Source: Anoplopoma fimbria (Eukaryota; Chordata; Actinopteri; Perciformes; Anoplopomatidae). From it: 64,000 nucleotides of DNA. The notes under the pieces are model-generated. The model was not told the origin of the DNA. It worked only from the letters and a program-made list of their open reading frames with translations, and did not search any database. Position 1 is the first letter of the stretch. Each line of letters opens with the position of its first letter. Below, piece after piece: positions 1 through 14,594 of the stretch. A program made the translations under genes and the position numbers. Location: contig NC_072458.1 of assembly GCF_027596085.1 (NCBI RefSeq), positions 20,509,351-20,573,350 of the forward strand. Direction: 5' to 3'.

Positions 1-3000
1 ACACTCACATGTTTGTGAGAAAGCACACACACACACACACACACACACATTAAACAAAACACTTCAAAGACACTAGGTTCCCAATGAGAGAATGGTACAC
101 TTACTCCCTTTGCTGTTTTAAATGCATACATTATCTCAGTTCAAACACACACAAAGACATAAGAAATTCAGTGTGTGATTAAAGATTGTCTTGGATATGG
201 CTGGATGAGCCCATTAGTGCTTTTCTAGTGTGTCTATTGCTCCATAGAAAGAAGGAACAATAATATGAAAACTACACATCCACCAAGTGCGACAAAAGGG
301 TTATTAAATATCTGACAATTGATTTTAGACAAATTAAAAGAACAACTTCTGTAATATCCAATTACATTGAAGAAATTAGAACATTTGGGAAACTGTAAAA
401 TCATCTGAATGAAAAATATAGTTGGTAAATGTAGTTCTTTGTTTCACTAATTATGCCACTTAGTATTTTAATTGGAAGTCAATCTAAAATAACTTTAATA
501 TTCATCTGCAATTAAAACAAGACTAATTGACTTTAAATCACATATAGCAACATGAGCTACATCACTTGGATACCAAAGCTGTTATAACCGAAAACAGTGA
601 GTGTGGTTAATTATGTGCAAGCCTGACAATTACAGATATAGATATCTGACTTGTTCGCTAACATTCAATTCTTGATCTAAAAAAATAATCAAGTGCTGTA
701 ATATTATGTGATGTATATTTTTCCACTTGAGATAATTGAGAGAAGTAACTCTTGGCGTGAGCTAATCGTTAGCTATTGTTATAGTTTAACAAACCGACGA
801 GACAAGCTGAATGCTCCTGAGGGATTATTTCAGACCATGAAGGTAATGAGCTTCAAATATTAATGTGATGTGCTTAAAAGTTTACATGAAACCTTACCAA
901 CTATGGAATATTATCAGGCAGCATAAGCTGTCAGTGAGCTATATAGCGAACCACCATAGTCTTTTTTGCTCTAAATGGGACCATCATTTACTAAATGAAC
1001 TTTATGTTGTATTAAAGAAGACTAGAAAGCAGAGTTTGAGACCATAAACTCATGTTTACAATGTTTACTGAGGTAATAAATCAATTGACGAGTAGGGTCA
1101 TTTTCTCACAGACTTCTATACAATCTGCCTTCTCTTTGCAACCAGAGGAGTCACCTCTGATGGTCACTTCTCAAACCTGCAGATAAGCCGATCTTGTTTC
1201 AATGACCAAAATAACATTCAATGCACCCGCTGGCTTCTCAAATAGTAAATGATAGCTTTCAGATTGTTTTTTATGTCTTTCAGTAACAAACTCTACAGAC
1301 ACTAGCTGAATACGCAGGTACAAGACAACAGCCAACATTTTTCATTTGGTAGTTTTGTCAACTCACGTAACTAACTTTAATGGATTACAGTTGACAAAAT
1401 CTGAGGAATCGTGTTGTGTTATTGGGCAATGCAAGGGACAATATTTGTGGATGATTGTTCTGTTTATTCAAAATAACCAATAAACATCATGAAAAAAAAA
1501 GAGACAGATGAAAATGCAGTGAGGTTTCTCTGACAGGACATTGTTATGGGGGTCATCGTAGCAATTATGCAATGACACAATGGCCATCACACACAGAAAG
1601 CACTCCATACATCCAATAACCACCGCTATATCAGACCTAATCATCATTATCGACTGTCAGTAATTTGAGGTCAACAGCATGTTATATAAGCACGCTGCCA
1701 ACCTGACCAGATGCTCTATAGGCTGAAGCACAGCTGCTCGCCGGGATTACCTCGCTGTCCACAAAACACACAAATACACACTTCTTGAGCGACACATGCT
1801 GCCCTCCACTCAAATCACACACATGCAGAATTAAAGAGAGGTGTCCAACGTGACTAATCTCATCACGCAGGACAGATCGGCGCATTGTGGACGCATCTGT
1901 CACACCTAAATAAATCACTCCCACACAATTTCCCTGAGTCATACGCAGAGCGATATTGACTTAGAGCGCATGCAGAGGGGGGGTCAATAAAAAGTGTCAT
2001 TGATTGATATCTTTAACATATGCCGCTGAATGACTAAGGAACAAAACATATGCGGGTACACACAAACTGTATCCACGGGCAGATTTAGAGTCAATTTGTT
2101 TTCCCCCGTATGATGCAATCAAACCTTTTATTCTAATCCTGAGCCGTTCATCACATTACCGCTGATGAGAACCTTGTTGTTTCCCTGCATGCTCTAACCC
2201 CAGGGGCTCGGCTCAATCTATATCTCTCTGCGTGGTCGAATTATCCACCACAGTCCCTAAGTGTTAGCCTACATTGCGCTGATATACGGTTCTGTACAAA
2301 AACAGGGATTGAGAAAATCCCCAGTTTTATATGACTCAATCCTATACATCTCAGTCCAAAACACACCGTGTTCAGTGCACGCCTGCAATTGCTATTAGCC
2401 CGAGTGAACCCATATAGAAGAAGCAGGGATTTGGGAAATGCAAGGGGATTTGAAAGATGGTGGCATTGAGGCTAGATAGAAAAAGTAATAAAGTAAAGCT
2501 TTTCGTAATGAGAAAGGGACGGTAAATACAATTATAGTGATATATTAGGACGGTTAAACTTTAATTACAAAATTTTCCCTTTGATTACAATGCTTTTGTG
2601 AAGCGATCCTCCTGAGAGTCAACAAAATCACTCCATTTCATTAACTCGAAATGAGCATCCCGATCATTTCCTGGCGACTTATCATTATGACATGTTATGA
2701 AGTGGGACACAGCCCACTGACTCTGGATCAGGGGCTTTTCACGTCGGGCGCTGGATGGTGAATGGGGTCATGGGATCTGTCGCAGATGGTGCAGATGGGG
2801 TACCTCCACCCCCTCCTCCTCCTCCTACTCCCTGTACCCCCCGTGACCATTCTGTCATGGCTCTCCCCCCTTTCCATCCCCCCGATGCTGCAAGCAAACT
2901 GCGCCCTAAAATAAAAAACCTTAATGGGAGGCATCACGGGATATCGATCGGCACGGTTGACCATTTAATCATACAGGAAAACCCGACAGAAGAAACTGTC

Positions 3001-4150
3001 AAGAAGTGTTCAATACTTCGTTTCGTTTCAAAATGTCTGATTGTTTTCTCTCAGATGATGTCTGAGAATGAAAGGTTTATTTAATCGTTTACCGTGGAAG
3101 AATAGATTAGAGTACAAATGCATGTGACAACAGTCATTTTGTCAGATTTTTTACACAACCTGTGTGTCTCTGTCTGATGACTGCATAGTAACATAATCTC
3201 TCTTTTAGCTCTAAATCCCCCCAAAATAAATCACTGCCTACACTCGCTCCAAACGTGCCCCCGTTGCAGGTGTTTAGATATCAAACATAAACTTCAATAC
3301 CAAATGTCAAGTTTTATTTTCCCTTGACAGGCAGTTTCACTTTTTTAATTATAGGAGGGAGCCCAGAGGCAGCAAATACTCATTACTTGAAAGCTAAAAC
3401 TCTTATTACCGTGATTAAAAACAGAACAACTTTGCACATTGGGGATGTATTTTTTCCACGTTCAATAAATCATCTCGTAGCTGATGAAAATCATTCTGTG
3501 ACCCCCCCTACAGTAATATGTCATTTGAAATGTGTCCAAAAGTGGCAACACAATGTTAACAACTTTTAGTAGCTAATTTTTATAGGAAGCAACGTGACAG
3601 GTTGTTAATCATTCTGAAGGCTGCATGTGGGCCGGATAGTTTGAGAGAGACGGTCCCTTGAGTTCATCACCTCGTTGGAACCGGTATAGCAGCCCCATCG
3701 GTCACACCCCACCACCCCTTCTTTTGCTCTCAGTCATTTACCACTCTACCCAAATACCCTTCCCCCACCACGGTACCATCTGCCAGGGTTCCACCAGATT
3801 GGGTTTTTTGAAGACTGACACCAACACTGAAGCACTCTATGTCTTAAATTCTGTTCCGATACCCCTGAGCTGCCAATTTGACCTCTGTAAAGCTAAAAAA
3901 AAAAAAAAAAAAAAAGGGGCAGCTGTAGCTCAGTGGGTAACGTTAAGTTTAAATGTACTCATTACTACTTAATGTATCTCAACCTCTAGTTTGTTTACTT
4001 TTTCCTCATTTCTTCGCGTGTCAGCATGAAACCCTTAATTTTTCAAAGGAAGAGCAGCAAAGTTAAAATACACTTCCAGTCCTTAAACAAAACAAAAAGT
4101 TAAGTTTTTTTGGCCCCCTAGTTCCTCCATTATCGCAAATTAAGTTTAAA
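1..4150. other. Non-coding region, no gene seen
   Basis: No exon with recognisable protein similarity is visible on either strand. The stretch holds a short CA run at 26-49, one degraded copy of a dispersed repeat at about 950-1190, a poly-A run at 3895-3915, and just after it (about 3917-3945) a tRNA-like SINE head with an A-box-like TAGCTCAGTGGG. The segment 2580-2980 is less repetitive and more GC-balanced than its surroundings. It could be a conserved non-coding element, but the sequence alone cannot show conservation. Confidence 0.5.
950..1190 (+). repeat. Dispersed repeat, copy 1 of 4 (3' part)
   Basis: This segment closely matches 31400-31620 and 43440-43650. Shared blocks include CATCATTTACTAAATGAAC, ATAAACTCATGTTTACAATG, GACTTCTATACAA and CCAGAGGAGTC. 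It is the 3' half of a non-autonomous element family; the 5' half is absent or too decayed to see. Confidence 0.6.
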
Positions 4151-4157
4151 AATAAAA

Positions 4158-4198
4158 ATAAAGTGTGCATATATACATATATATATATATATATATAC

Positions 4199-4229
<31 letters not shown>

Positions 4230-4691
4230 CATATATATATACATACATATGCCCCACATACATATACAAAGGCAGCCATATAGGTATACATATACATGAT
4301 ATATACTCCACACATACATACCAGAGACATAGGCCACGTGGTAGGAGATATGATCATCCAAACCTAATATATATACTGAAACCCGACAGAAGGCCTGCTG
4401 CTGAAGAGGAACATATATAGATTTGATATATATACATAAGTTGATATATATTGGTGACATATACACATATATATACATATATACACATATACACATATAT
4501 ATATATACACATATACACACATATATACACGTATACACATATATATACATATATATATACACACATATATACACACATATATACATATACACATATATAC
4601 ACACATATATACATATACACATATATACACATATACACATATACACATATACATATATACACATATACATATATACACATACACACACATA
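4158..4691. repeat. TA/CA-rich compound microsatellite
   Basis: Imperfect ATATAC and ATACAC units run almost to the Tc1 left end, broken by a unique segment at about 4250-4450. All long reading frames here are low-complexity artefacts. The TA-rich array offers many TA dinucleotides, the target used by Tc1 elements. Confidence 0.9.
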
Positions 4692-4693
4692 TA

Positions 4694-6283
4694 CAGTGGG
4701 GGAAATAATTATTTGATCCCTTGCCGATTTTGTAAGTTTGCCCACTGACAAAGAAATGAATGATCTATAATTGTTATGGTAGGTTTATTTTAACAGTGAG
4801 AGAAAATCACATCATATAAAAGTTATAAATTGATTTGCATTTGATTGAGTGAAATAAGTATTTGAGCCCCTACCAACCAGCAAGAATTCTGGCTCCCACA
4901 GGCCGGTTAGATCAGTCCTTTCACTTTAAGAAAGTACTCTGAATCTCAACTTGTTACCTGTATGAAAGACTTCTGTCTCAATTCATTACCTGTATAAAAG
5001 ACACCTGTCCACAGAATCAATCAATCAGATTCCAACCTCTCCACCATGGGCAAGACCAAAGAGCTGTCTAAGGACGTCAGGGAAAAGACTGTAGACCTGC
5101 ACAAGGCTGGAATGGGCTACAAGACCATCGGAAAGCAGCTTGGTGAGAAGGAGACAACTGTTGGTGCGATTATTCGGAAATGGAAGAAACACAAAATGAC
5201 CATCAATCGCCCTCGGTCTGGGGCTCCACGCAAGATCTGGCCTCGTGGGGTATCGATGATCATGAGAAAGGTGAGGGATCAGCCCAGAACTACACGGGAG
5301 GAACTTGTTAATGATCTCAAGACAGCTGGGACCACAGTCACCAAGAAAACCATTGGTAACACACTACACCGTAATGGATTAAAATCCTGCAGCGCCTGCA
5401 AGGTCCCCCTGCTCAAGAAGGCACATGTACAGGCCCGTCTGAAGTTTGCCAATGAACACCTGAATGATTCAGAGAAGGCTTGGGAGAAGGTAATGTGGTC
5501 AGATGAGACTAAAATCGAGCTATTTGGCATCAACTTGACTCGCCGTGTTTGGAGGAAGAGAAATGCTGATTACAACCCCAAGAACACCATCCCCACCGCC
5601 AAGCATGGAGGTGGAAACATTATGCTTTGGGGGTGTTTCTCTGCTAAGGGGACAGGACGACTTCACCGCATCCAGGGGAGGATGGACGGGGCCATGTACC
5701 GTGAAATCCTGGGCGACAACCTCCTTCCCTCAGCCAGGACACTGAAAATGGGTCATTGATGGGTCTTCCAGCACGACAATGACCCAAAACATACGGCCAA
5801 GGCAACAAAGGAGTGGCTCAAGAAGAAGCACATTAAGGTCATGGAGTGGCCTAGCCAGTCTCCGGACCTTAATCCCATAGAAAATCTGTGGAGGGAGCTG
5901 AAGCTTAGAGTTGCCAAGCGACAGCCTCGAAACCTTCAGGATTTGGAGAAGATCTGCAAAGAGGAGTGGACCAAAATCCCTCCTGAGATGTGCGCAAACC
6001 TGGTGACCAACTACAAGAAGCGTCTGACCTCTGAGCTTGCCAACAACGGTTCTCCACCAAGTACTGAGTCATGTTTTGTTAGGGGATCAAATACTTATTT
6101 CACTCGATCAAATGCAAATCAATTTATAACTTTTATATAATGTGATTTTCTGGATTTTATTTTTGATATTCTGTCTCTCAATGTTAAAATAAACCTACCA
6201 TAACAATTATAGATCGTTCATTTCTTTTTCAGTGGGCAAACTTACAAAATCGGCAAGGGATCAAATAATTATTTCCCCCACTG
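4694..6283 (+). mobile_element. Tc1-like DNA transposon, IR/DR type, nearly full length
   Basis: A 1590 bp element is flanked by TA on both sides (4692-4693 and 6284-6285), the Tc1/mariner target duplication. The termini are inverted repeats beginning CAGTGGGGGAAATAATTATT. The outermost 106 bp or so differ at only a few positions, and homology continues inward to about 4870 on the left and 6085 on the right, with about 28 bp missing on the left. Inside each arm the motif GAAATAA(T/G)TATTTGA(T/G)CCC occurs twice (for example 4703-4721 and 4851-4869), the IR/DR layout of Sleeping Beauty-like elements. It sits at the right edge of a TA/CA microsatellite. The low divergence between arms suggests fairly recent insertion. 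Confidence 0.95.
5046..6140 (+). pseudogene. Tc1 transposase with one in-frame stop
   Basis: The frame is open from the ATG at 5046 to the stop at 6138-6140 except for TGA at 5757-5759, giving 364 codons in all, slightly longer than a typical Tc1 transposase (about 340 aa). The N-terminal half is the paired-like helix-turn-helix DNA-binding region, with a basic stretch ([10 protein letters not shown]). The DDE catalytic triad is visible: first Asp in [12 protein letters not shown], second in [11 protein letters not shown] just after the stop, and Glu in [15 protein letters not shown]. The stop follows MGH, where family members usually have Arg, so a CGA-to-TGA change at a CpG is the simplest explanation. 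No frameshift is seen. A short product would lack the second and third catalytic residues, so this copy should not be autonomous. Confidence 0.92.
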
Positions 6284-7130
6284 TATGTATATTTGGGACA
6301 CCTACTTTTTGGTTTGGTTTGTAAGGGTGGATTCAGCACTAAAACATGAAAACTTAAAAAGTAAAAGTAATAACAGTCATTTAAATTCAGTCTAAGTGCT
6401 TCCCACAGACAAAAAAACAACTGACTGTGGCACAGATCAATTCCCCAATAAATATGAGATCAATCAAACCGCGACACATCCATCACATCTCTGGCATGCT
6501 GATAAATGGGTTTTAATAAAAGACCAACAGCACAGCAGACAGATTCATTGGTCCAAGACTAGCTACCCCCACCCCCCACAAATCATTTCCCCCAAATTCT
6601 AAAGCTCTGCTGCCCCCTTTCATCGTCTCCACCCAACACTCCATCACTCTCTCCTCAAAATCCTTCCCCTCCGTCTTCACTGGTGTCCCCCCCTCAATAT
6701 AAACCCTCATCATCTATCTTCATCCTCATTACAGACCCCTCCATCACCCCCCCCATACTATTCTTAGTGGAAAATGTTGATCTGATTACGGCATTAGATC
6801 TGCTCCAAACAAACAACTACAGCGTGGAGGTTTTACACACTTTTGTTTTTTTTCATCAAGTAAAGTGCTCTTCAAAAGCAGAATGAATTATATTCAGACG
6901 TAGTCAACATGCTTATTGTAAAGCATAAGAACCTTACCAGGAAACATAACCTCGCCAACATCAAAACTGCAAGGACTTGATGATGATGATGATAAGTCAC
7001 TAATCCTCTGTTTAGGTACGAGGCTTCAATCAGGTCGCAGTGGTTAGAGTGTGTTTTTGTGTGTGAGTGATACAGCGCTGCATCTGGTGGAATTTGAGTC
7101 ATGGTGCCTGAACATGGAGGATGTTTACAG

Positions 7131-7240
<110 letters not shown>

Positions 7241-9022
7241 TCAGAAACACAAACAGGTGTCCTGACCATAACTTTATTTGCCTTTCTAAATCTGAGGGGA
7301 GAGATAAAAATAAATAGATAAACTCAAACAACAAACGTCCCATGCTGATTCTGTTATAGTTTGGATTGGGGACAGATTAGTGGAATATTAGGATGGGATT
7401 AACTGGCCAGGTTAAGCTATTTGATCGTCAACTAAATATGGCTTAGGAGCCGCAGACGAGCTGATGTCACATGGGATTAATCCAGCCATGATTTCGGTAT
7501 GATTTAGAAAACTCTTCGGTAATCCACTCATGATTTTAACATGCTGTCAAATTGGTAAAACGGCTCGGGACGGCTGTGTGTTTGTTTGTGTAAGTGATTG
7601 ATGTCTGAACATGCGTGTATAAATATCACTCTCAAAACCAGTGGTTCTACACTGAACCGTATTCAGGGTTAGGAACGGTTTAGGGAATGTAAATTGAACC
7701 TGTACGGTTTAATGTACATTTCATGGGAAAAGAATTGGTGAAATGCAAATAAATATTGTAATCATCATACAGACCTATTTTCATAATTGATCGTTTAAGT
7801 CATTTTTCAAGCAGAAATATGTTCTTTTGATTTGCTGCTTTTTTCACAACTTATCTGATGACCGAAAAACAACTTTTTGTTTGACAAAATGTTGATTGGA
7901 ATCGAATTGTTTAAGCTCAAACTACATTAGCCAAAGACACATTAATTGAATAACTTTAAGCAATGTTACATAGCTAATGTAACTTTAGTAAAAAAAAACA
8001 ATTTAAAGAAATAAAAAGAAGAAAAAGAAAACAGTAAATGAGGGAAAATCCACATAGCATCTGCTTCTCAACCTTGGCGGTCTGCTAATGCTAACTAGAA
8101 TTAATGTTTAAAGGTACTTCTTTTAAAAAATATATGTATTTATTGAGACTGTAACACCTAGAGAAAGCTCACTGTTTCTACATTCCCCTTTTACAAATAG
8201 CTGAATGCTTGGTGACCCAACTCATTTATTTAAATTATGTTAACCCTACAAGAAGACAGTTAATCAGTTTAACTAATTTACTAGTTAACGATTAGCAAGC
8301 TGACCTTTAACTGATATTTATTTGTAGAGACAGAACGCAATTAAGTTAGTTACACTAAAGCATTTAGACAGTGTGCAGCTTGTGTTAGTGGAATGTGGAT
8401 GCGTCAGAAAAGCTTTGCAGTATTAAGTGCTTTAGCCAACTTGTACCATCCCGTCATCCTTTTAGTTATGAACTGAACCACTAGTAGATATAGGGTGCCA
8501 AAATAATCCTTTTTCTATGTTCAAATGTTGTGTTTTTATCTAGCTACAGGAATTGTGTGTGTGTTTCAGTCTTTGGTTGCATACCGTGGCGCCAAAGAAC
8601 ATGAAAGGAAATATTGTCCGTGCAAATGAATGAAACGTTTTTAATGAAATGTTTTTTTAAGTGATATGTTTGTTTTTGGTGAGATTTCAGAGCTAATCCA
8701 GCTGCGATTTTTAACGTGCAGATGTGGCATTGTGAGTGTGAATCAGAACATAATGGTTACATGTGTGTGTTGGAGGATATGTGTAAGAGGGAAAAGTGTG
8801 TGTATGTGTACAGAATGAGGGAAGGGGTATGGAAGACAGAGAGGGGGGGGGGACTTCTTACCAGAAAAAGTGTGTTTCTATCTGTCTATGATCATGTGTA
8901 ATGAATGTGATGTGTTCACGTGGGAGGGGTGTGTCTGTGTGCTGTTTTTGTTTTTCTATATTCACATCTGTGTCAAAGCCCCCTGGACCTCCCCCTACAC
9001 ACAAACACACTCTCTCATACAG

Positions 9023-9125
<103 letters not shown>

Positions 9126-11467
9126 AACATAAACACAAGCACAGATACCAGCTCCAAGCTCCAAAATCCCCTGAAAGCTTTTGATCCTGCAGAAATGTGC
9201 AACTCCCCCTTTTCTCTCTCTCTCTCCCTCTCCCTCTCTCTCTCTCACACCCTCTCTTTCTCCATCTCTCTGTCAGAAGTGGGATTCAAACTCGCTCACA
9301 TCCACGTTGCTCCTGATTGGGGAATCTTTACTCCTTTTCCTATATCAAAAAAAAAAAAAAAAAAAACTTTGACAGTTCCAGAATCAGCCATTAAAGGCAT
9401 GAATGGGATGTGAATGTGTGTATGTACATGTATAGGTGCTGCTCTGCACTATAGGTGTCTGTGTGTTTGTGACATCTGTGTTCTAACACCGACATTCCCC
9501 ATCTTCAAAAGGGATCCAGCGGGAAATGTGTACGGGAATGGCGGGAGATCATCGTTTTCCCTGATGTTCCCCAGAGGGATTCCTCCTGCATCCCACTCCC
9601 ACCGGCTCCACGCCGCAGATGTGCGTTCAACACGGCGGGGTAAAGATGATGAAAGTGAGCGAGGGGTGACCTAAAAATGTCACCGCAGGAAAATGGGGGG
9701 TAAAAAAAAAAAAAAAAACAAAAAAAAAAAACGAGCAATGCAATATTAAGTAAGGAGGAGGAAAAAGTAAGAGCTAAATTTGACGGAATTAATGATTTTT
9801 TTTCATGCAAATTTGTGTGCACACTGGGACACATGTTCAGGGAGCCAAATAGCATTTCCTTACACCCTCTCCTCCCTCCTCCCTCCTCCCTCCTCACACA
9901 CACAAACTCCTAGAACCAGAGCCACTTTTTTTTCTTTTGCTGACTTTACATTTAAATGAGAGAGAGAGGGGGATTATCCTAATGTCTGACGCTTTGGGCA
10001 CAAGTGTGGAGCGAGCATGGGACGGCGGTGTGCATTGCGTTACCATGGCGACAGACAAGCCCATGAAAGCGCAGCGGGGCAAATCTTGTGTCCAAAACAT
10101 TTGACGCTTGCAGAGCGAGGAAAGGAAGGTGAAAGGTGGGGTTTTTTTTGGGGAGGTAGGGTTGCAAATTCTTTGGCGGTGTGTGCAAAATTGATGCGGG
10201 GAGGGGTGTACCATTAGGATGTTCACACACACACACACACCACAGTCTGATACACACAGACCAGCCTTATCTCCACCTTACTTCCCGCCCTCTCTCTCTC
10301 TCTCCCTCTCTCCCCATTTCTTTTCTTCCTCTCCTGGGCAGAGAGATGGAGCAGAAAGTGGCGTGTAATTACATCCTAATCTTTGGCTGGTATCTGCTCT
10401 GCTACAGGGGCTGTTAGTACAGAGGGCTGTCAGAGACACACTAACACACATACACACACTCACACACACACACACACACATACACACACACACACCTAAA
10501 AAAGAGATTGTGTCGAGAAGTCTACACATTAAATCTGTGGTTAAATGGCTGTGTATGCGTGTGTGTGTGTGAAGTCACTGCTTGACTGATAGAGGAAGAC
10601 GTTGTAAGGGACCAGATGGGCGACTGATTTTTACTTCAGCATATATGTGCGTTTAGTTATATAATTGTACTTTTAACATACAGCAACGCCGCCATAATTT
10701 CATAAAGGCAAGCACTGATAAAGTCCCGTTCTGTTGAAGCATTAAAGCTGAACGTCTTGAATGAGTGCAGCCTTGTTATCGGCCTGTTTTATAAGCCATC
10801 AAGTGCACGGCGGCCTCTTATCTGCTCCAAGTTCTAAGTCTTCCTGAGTGATGGAGATCTCGGAGCCAAAAGAGGTCATACAGCGAGGCTATACATCCTC
10901 CTCACGGACGAGCAAATGTAACCAGTCTCTTACTTCCACACACACAAGCAGGCAGTGCAGCCAGGTCTCCAGGAGCATGCAGCTAAAGATATCTCACTCC
11001 CCAAAGCCTGATGATATGTGGATCTATAGCTGAGGAGTGCTGCATTATACATGCATGGCTAATTTGTTGTTGCAGCTCACATGCAGTGCGCAGTCGCACA
11101 AAACGCACGTTGCACTTAACTCTCCTTAAAGTGCACTGAAGTCGTGAAAAGTAGGCCAGGGCTTGCCGGGGCCGGAGAGTGTAAACAAGTCCGGATCAGT
11201 TTGGTTCCCTTCCAGTGGAGGGACTCTGAATTAAACATAACATAGACTGGATCTGTTTATGCAGCGGCCAGGCACAGACCTGAGGCTATGTTCAATCAAT
11301 CTGGTTTCGAATTAAATCAAAGGATCACTCTGAATATACAGTACAGATGGTTATATTGCCAGGTAAATTACCATGGGGGATTTGTCTATCTAGAAATGCG
11401 GCGAGATGTCGACATGTTGATGTTTGTAATTAGCATTTTGACATTATAGTGAACATACTGCGAGGCT

Positions 11468-11503
<36 letters not shown>

Positions 11504-13201
11504 CACACTATTTAATATTTGAGTTACTGTGCCGACCTTTTTACCATTGTTTTTATGAACCTACAGCTCAGTATTTAACTTACTGCGCTCCTAAGTGATT
11601 CATTAACACGTTCAACTCAGAAGTTATCACAAGTTCACATCTAATCTTTGAACAGACAGGATCACAGCAAGGTACATTGTCACCATCCGGCTTTGTTAAA
11701 TACAGATCAGAACCTATAGAAATGCAGAGTAAAGAGTTGTTAAGTAAGTGATATTGAGCTGTTTTTTTGTTGGAACAGTGTGTTTGTAATGTAATTTAAC
11801 TCCACTTGGGGAATAGTATGTCACTGCATGAGCAGAACATTTGAAAAAAAGGAATACACATCTAAATAAAATAAGTCTGTCTGTATATCCGTCCTTCAAT
11901 TTTCTCGACAACCACTCAACCCATTGACTTCACACTTGGTTTGTGTATCGCTGAGGACCCAAGGAGGTGCCCTGTGGAGTGCCATTTGCACTGAATTGAT
12001 TCTCAAAAATACAGAGCTAAGTGCGTCACTCATCAGTTCAATACCGAACACGTCATATTGATTCCAAGCACAGGATGATTCCTTACTTAAAGGGATTGTT
12101 GGCAACCTTAACAGCTTCTACTGTCAGTTTGCTAGCTAATAATAGCATAAATGGCTACAGTGTAAAGCTTAAACACTAGGGTTGGTCAGTCAGATATCAA
12201 AACTTTTAGTTACACTGTCAGACATGAATTTCAACAGTTTGTCAGTATCATCAACAATAGTGTGTGATGTCTTGTGAAAACCTACTAAATGGTTGCTTTT
12301 GTGTAGTTTTTCTACAAAAGCCTACCTACAATTAGCTTAAAAACTTAGCAACAAGCAACTGCATAAATTATATATTGTTCTCAAATCTTTTAGCCTTTTA
12401 CTTTATTTAGCTTCTTTTCATCCCATTTTTTTTTTCTTTAAACATGCAGATGTGAGACGCCATGGTTGCTTTTCCCAACGCTGTCTCATCTTCTTAGTCA
12501 ATGTTTGTTACAAGCTAAATATTACGGTGACACGGCGAACTTAAGCAGTCGGGATAAAACTCACAATAGTTTAGATCCAGCTAAGTCCGGGGCCAAGTTT
12601 ATCCTCGCTGAGAAAACACACATCTCTCAGCCATAAATAAACAAAGACACTTTATAGCAGGCACACACACACATACACAGCACTTCTCCCCTCCTGGCTA
12701 TAAAACTCTTGGGGTCAATACGAGGTCACCTGGGCTGGATCACAGACCTCCTGACGAGCATGCATCCTGAGCAGACCTTGGCTCTGTCCCCGTGCCGGTT
12801 CTGTCTCTCTCTCTCTCTCTCTCTCTCTTGCTTTCGCTCGCTCAGCACTGCCCTCGGCTGAGTCCTATCTGTCTGGAATGGCAATGAGCCCAGCTATTTT
12901 TGAGCTTTGTTATGCGTCTGCAGGCCGACCTATGGACCCCTGCTCTGATTCATACGGGCCGCGGACATTATTCTGCACTAAAAGAGCCAGATACCTCAGA
13001 TGGGATGAAAGCGCTTTTATCTGCTGTGAAAGGGGTGAGAGTCCGAGCTTTAAAAAACTGCATTAGCAAGAGGGAGAGAATGGTAAAGTGTGGTTTTTTT
13101 TTCGCAGCGGCTGCACCGGTGCAAGCAGGGCCAAGTGTTGATTAAACACACTCCGAAACACAGTGGGAATAAGAGACAGAACAGATAAGAGCCCTCCAAA
13201 T

Positions 13202-13336
<135 letters not shown>

Positions 13337-13829
13337 TACTTCACACAAGGACATCGGCGGAGCAGACAATATCTACCTCTGCAGCACTAACAGTGTTTTC
13401 ATGCCAAGGAATTACAAATTATATCTATTTAACTCTCAGGGCCACGGAGAGTCTTTCTCGAGCCAACAAAGTTCAACCAGAAAGCAGCGAGGAAACAACA
13501 GGCAAGGCTGATTATTCACCACCAACTTTATCCCTGCAAGGACACTGTATTTCCTTCACATGCAGCAACAGCTTTTATTGGAAAAAGAAAAGAAAATGAA
13601 TCCAAAGAAATAAAGCCAAGAATACACACATGCATACATTGGGCCGAGAAGTGAGCGAGGGCAGGTTCAGCCTTCAGAGAACTGTTCAATCTTTAGAAGA
13701 ATTCAAAGATCACTCAGGTCCACATTAAAGTGTCCACGAGGACAGCTCCGACAAAGCCCCGTCTGTGTTGTGTTGATAAAATGCTCCTCGCCTCTCGTCC
13801 ATACAGCCGTGGTGGAGTGTACCACGTGA

Positions 13830-13849
13830 GAGCGTCAGCGCTGACGCTC
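13830..13849. other. 20-bp perfect palindrome beside an E-box
   Basis: GAGCGTCAGCGCTGACGCTC is its own reverse complement. It follows an E-box CACGTG (13823-13828) directly and is followed at about 13877-13900 by three near-identical CACCCGAGT-type units. No coding context is seen. Confidence 0.7.
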
Positions 13850-14594
13850 CGAGCCGCATTCCCAGAAACTGCAGCATTCCACCCGAGTCACCCGAGTCAC
13901 CCGAGGTCAGCGTGCGCTCGCTGTTTCTATTCGGAGCCCCGCGGTGAGAAGGGTGAATTAGGCATGGCCCCGATTTATTTATTTATTGTTTGAGTCAGCT
14001 TGGCCTGTTGCTGCTGAGTTGAAGTGACAGGCCTGTGTCACAAAAAGTCTGTACAATGGTGATCGGGGTGAAATATGGCAGCGAGAGGTCGGCTGGGTGA
14101 ATTATACATATGGCTGTTTGCATCCATCCCATCTCTCCACATTATCACAATGAAGCTGATAGATTAGACAGTTATGTAAGTAAATGACACACTGTTGGCT
14201 GGAAGAGATATTTATCATTTTACATGGGAGCAGACGAAGTGTCTTAATGAACTGAATGAAAATGAAAATTTGAGGAAAACAAACGATTATGATACTTGCT
14301 TGTTTTTTCAAACAGCAACAAATGAACTCTGCTTTTAGGATTTTTTGAAGTGTAAATGCGAAAGTAAAAAGCTAAGGGCTATAAAACAAACTACATCACG
14401 GTCGCATGACTTCACATCACTACCAGTAAGCCAAAGGTGGACTAGTGTGATAGTGATGGCGTTTTGTAGTCTTATTTATATTTATCTTATTTATATAGTC
14501 ACTTAGCAACCGCCTTTTTTAAGACACTTAAAGGCGTCACTTAGTTTATTCGCAAACATATTTTATGTAGCAGAACACAAAGTTAAAACGTTAT

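Noticed and set aside
2728..3084. Overlapping frames on both strands with a proline run
   Set aside because: The proline run comes from a CCT-type repeat; there is no splice context or similarity to a known protein.
4063..4751. Several overlapping reading frames of up to 201 codons on both strands
   Set aside because: They only translate TA/CA microsatellite sequence (Tyr-Ile-Cys-Met repeats) and have no domain.
5279..5533. 84-codon minus-strand frame inside the Tc1 element
   Set aside because: It is a shadow of the transposase in the opposite strand.
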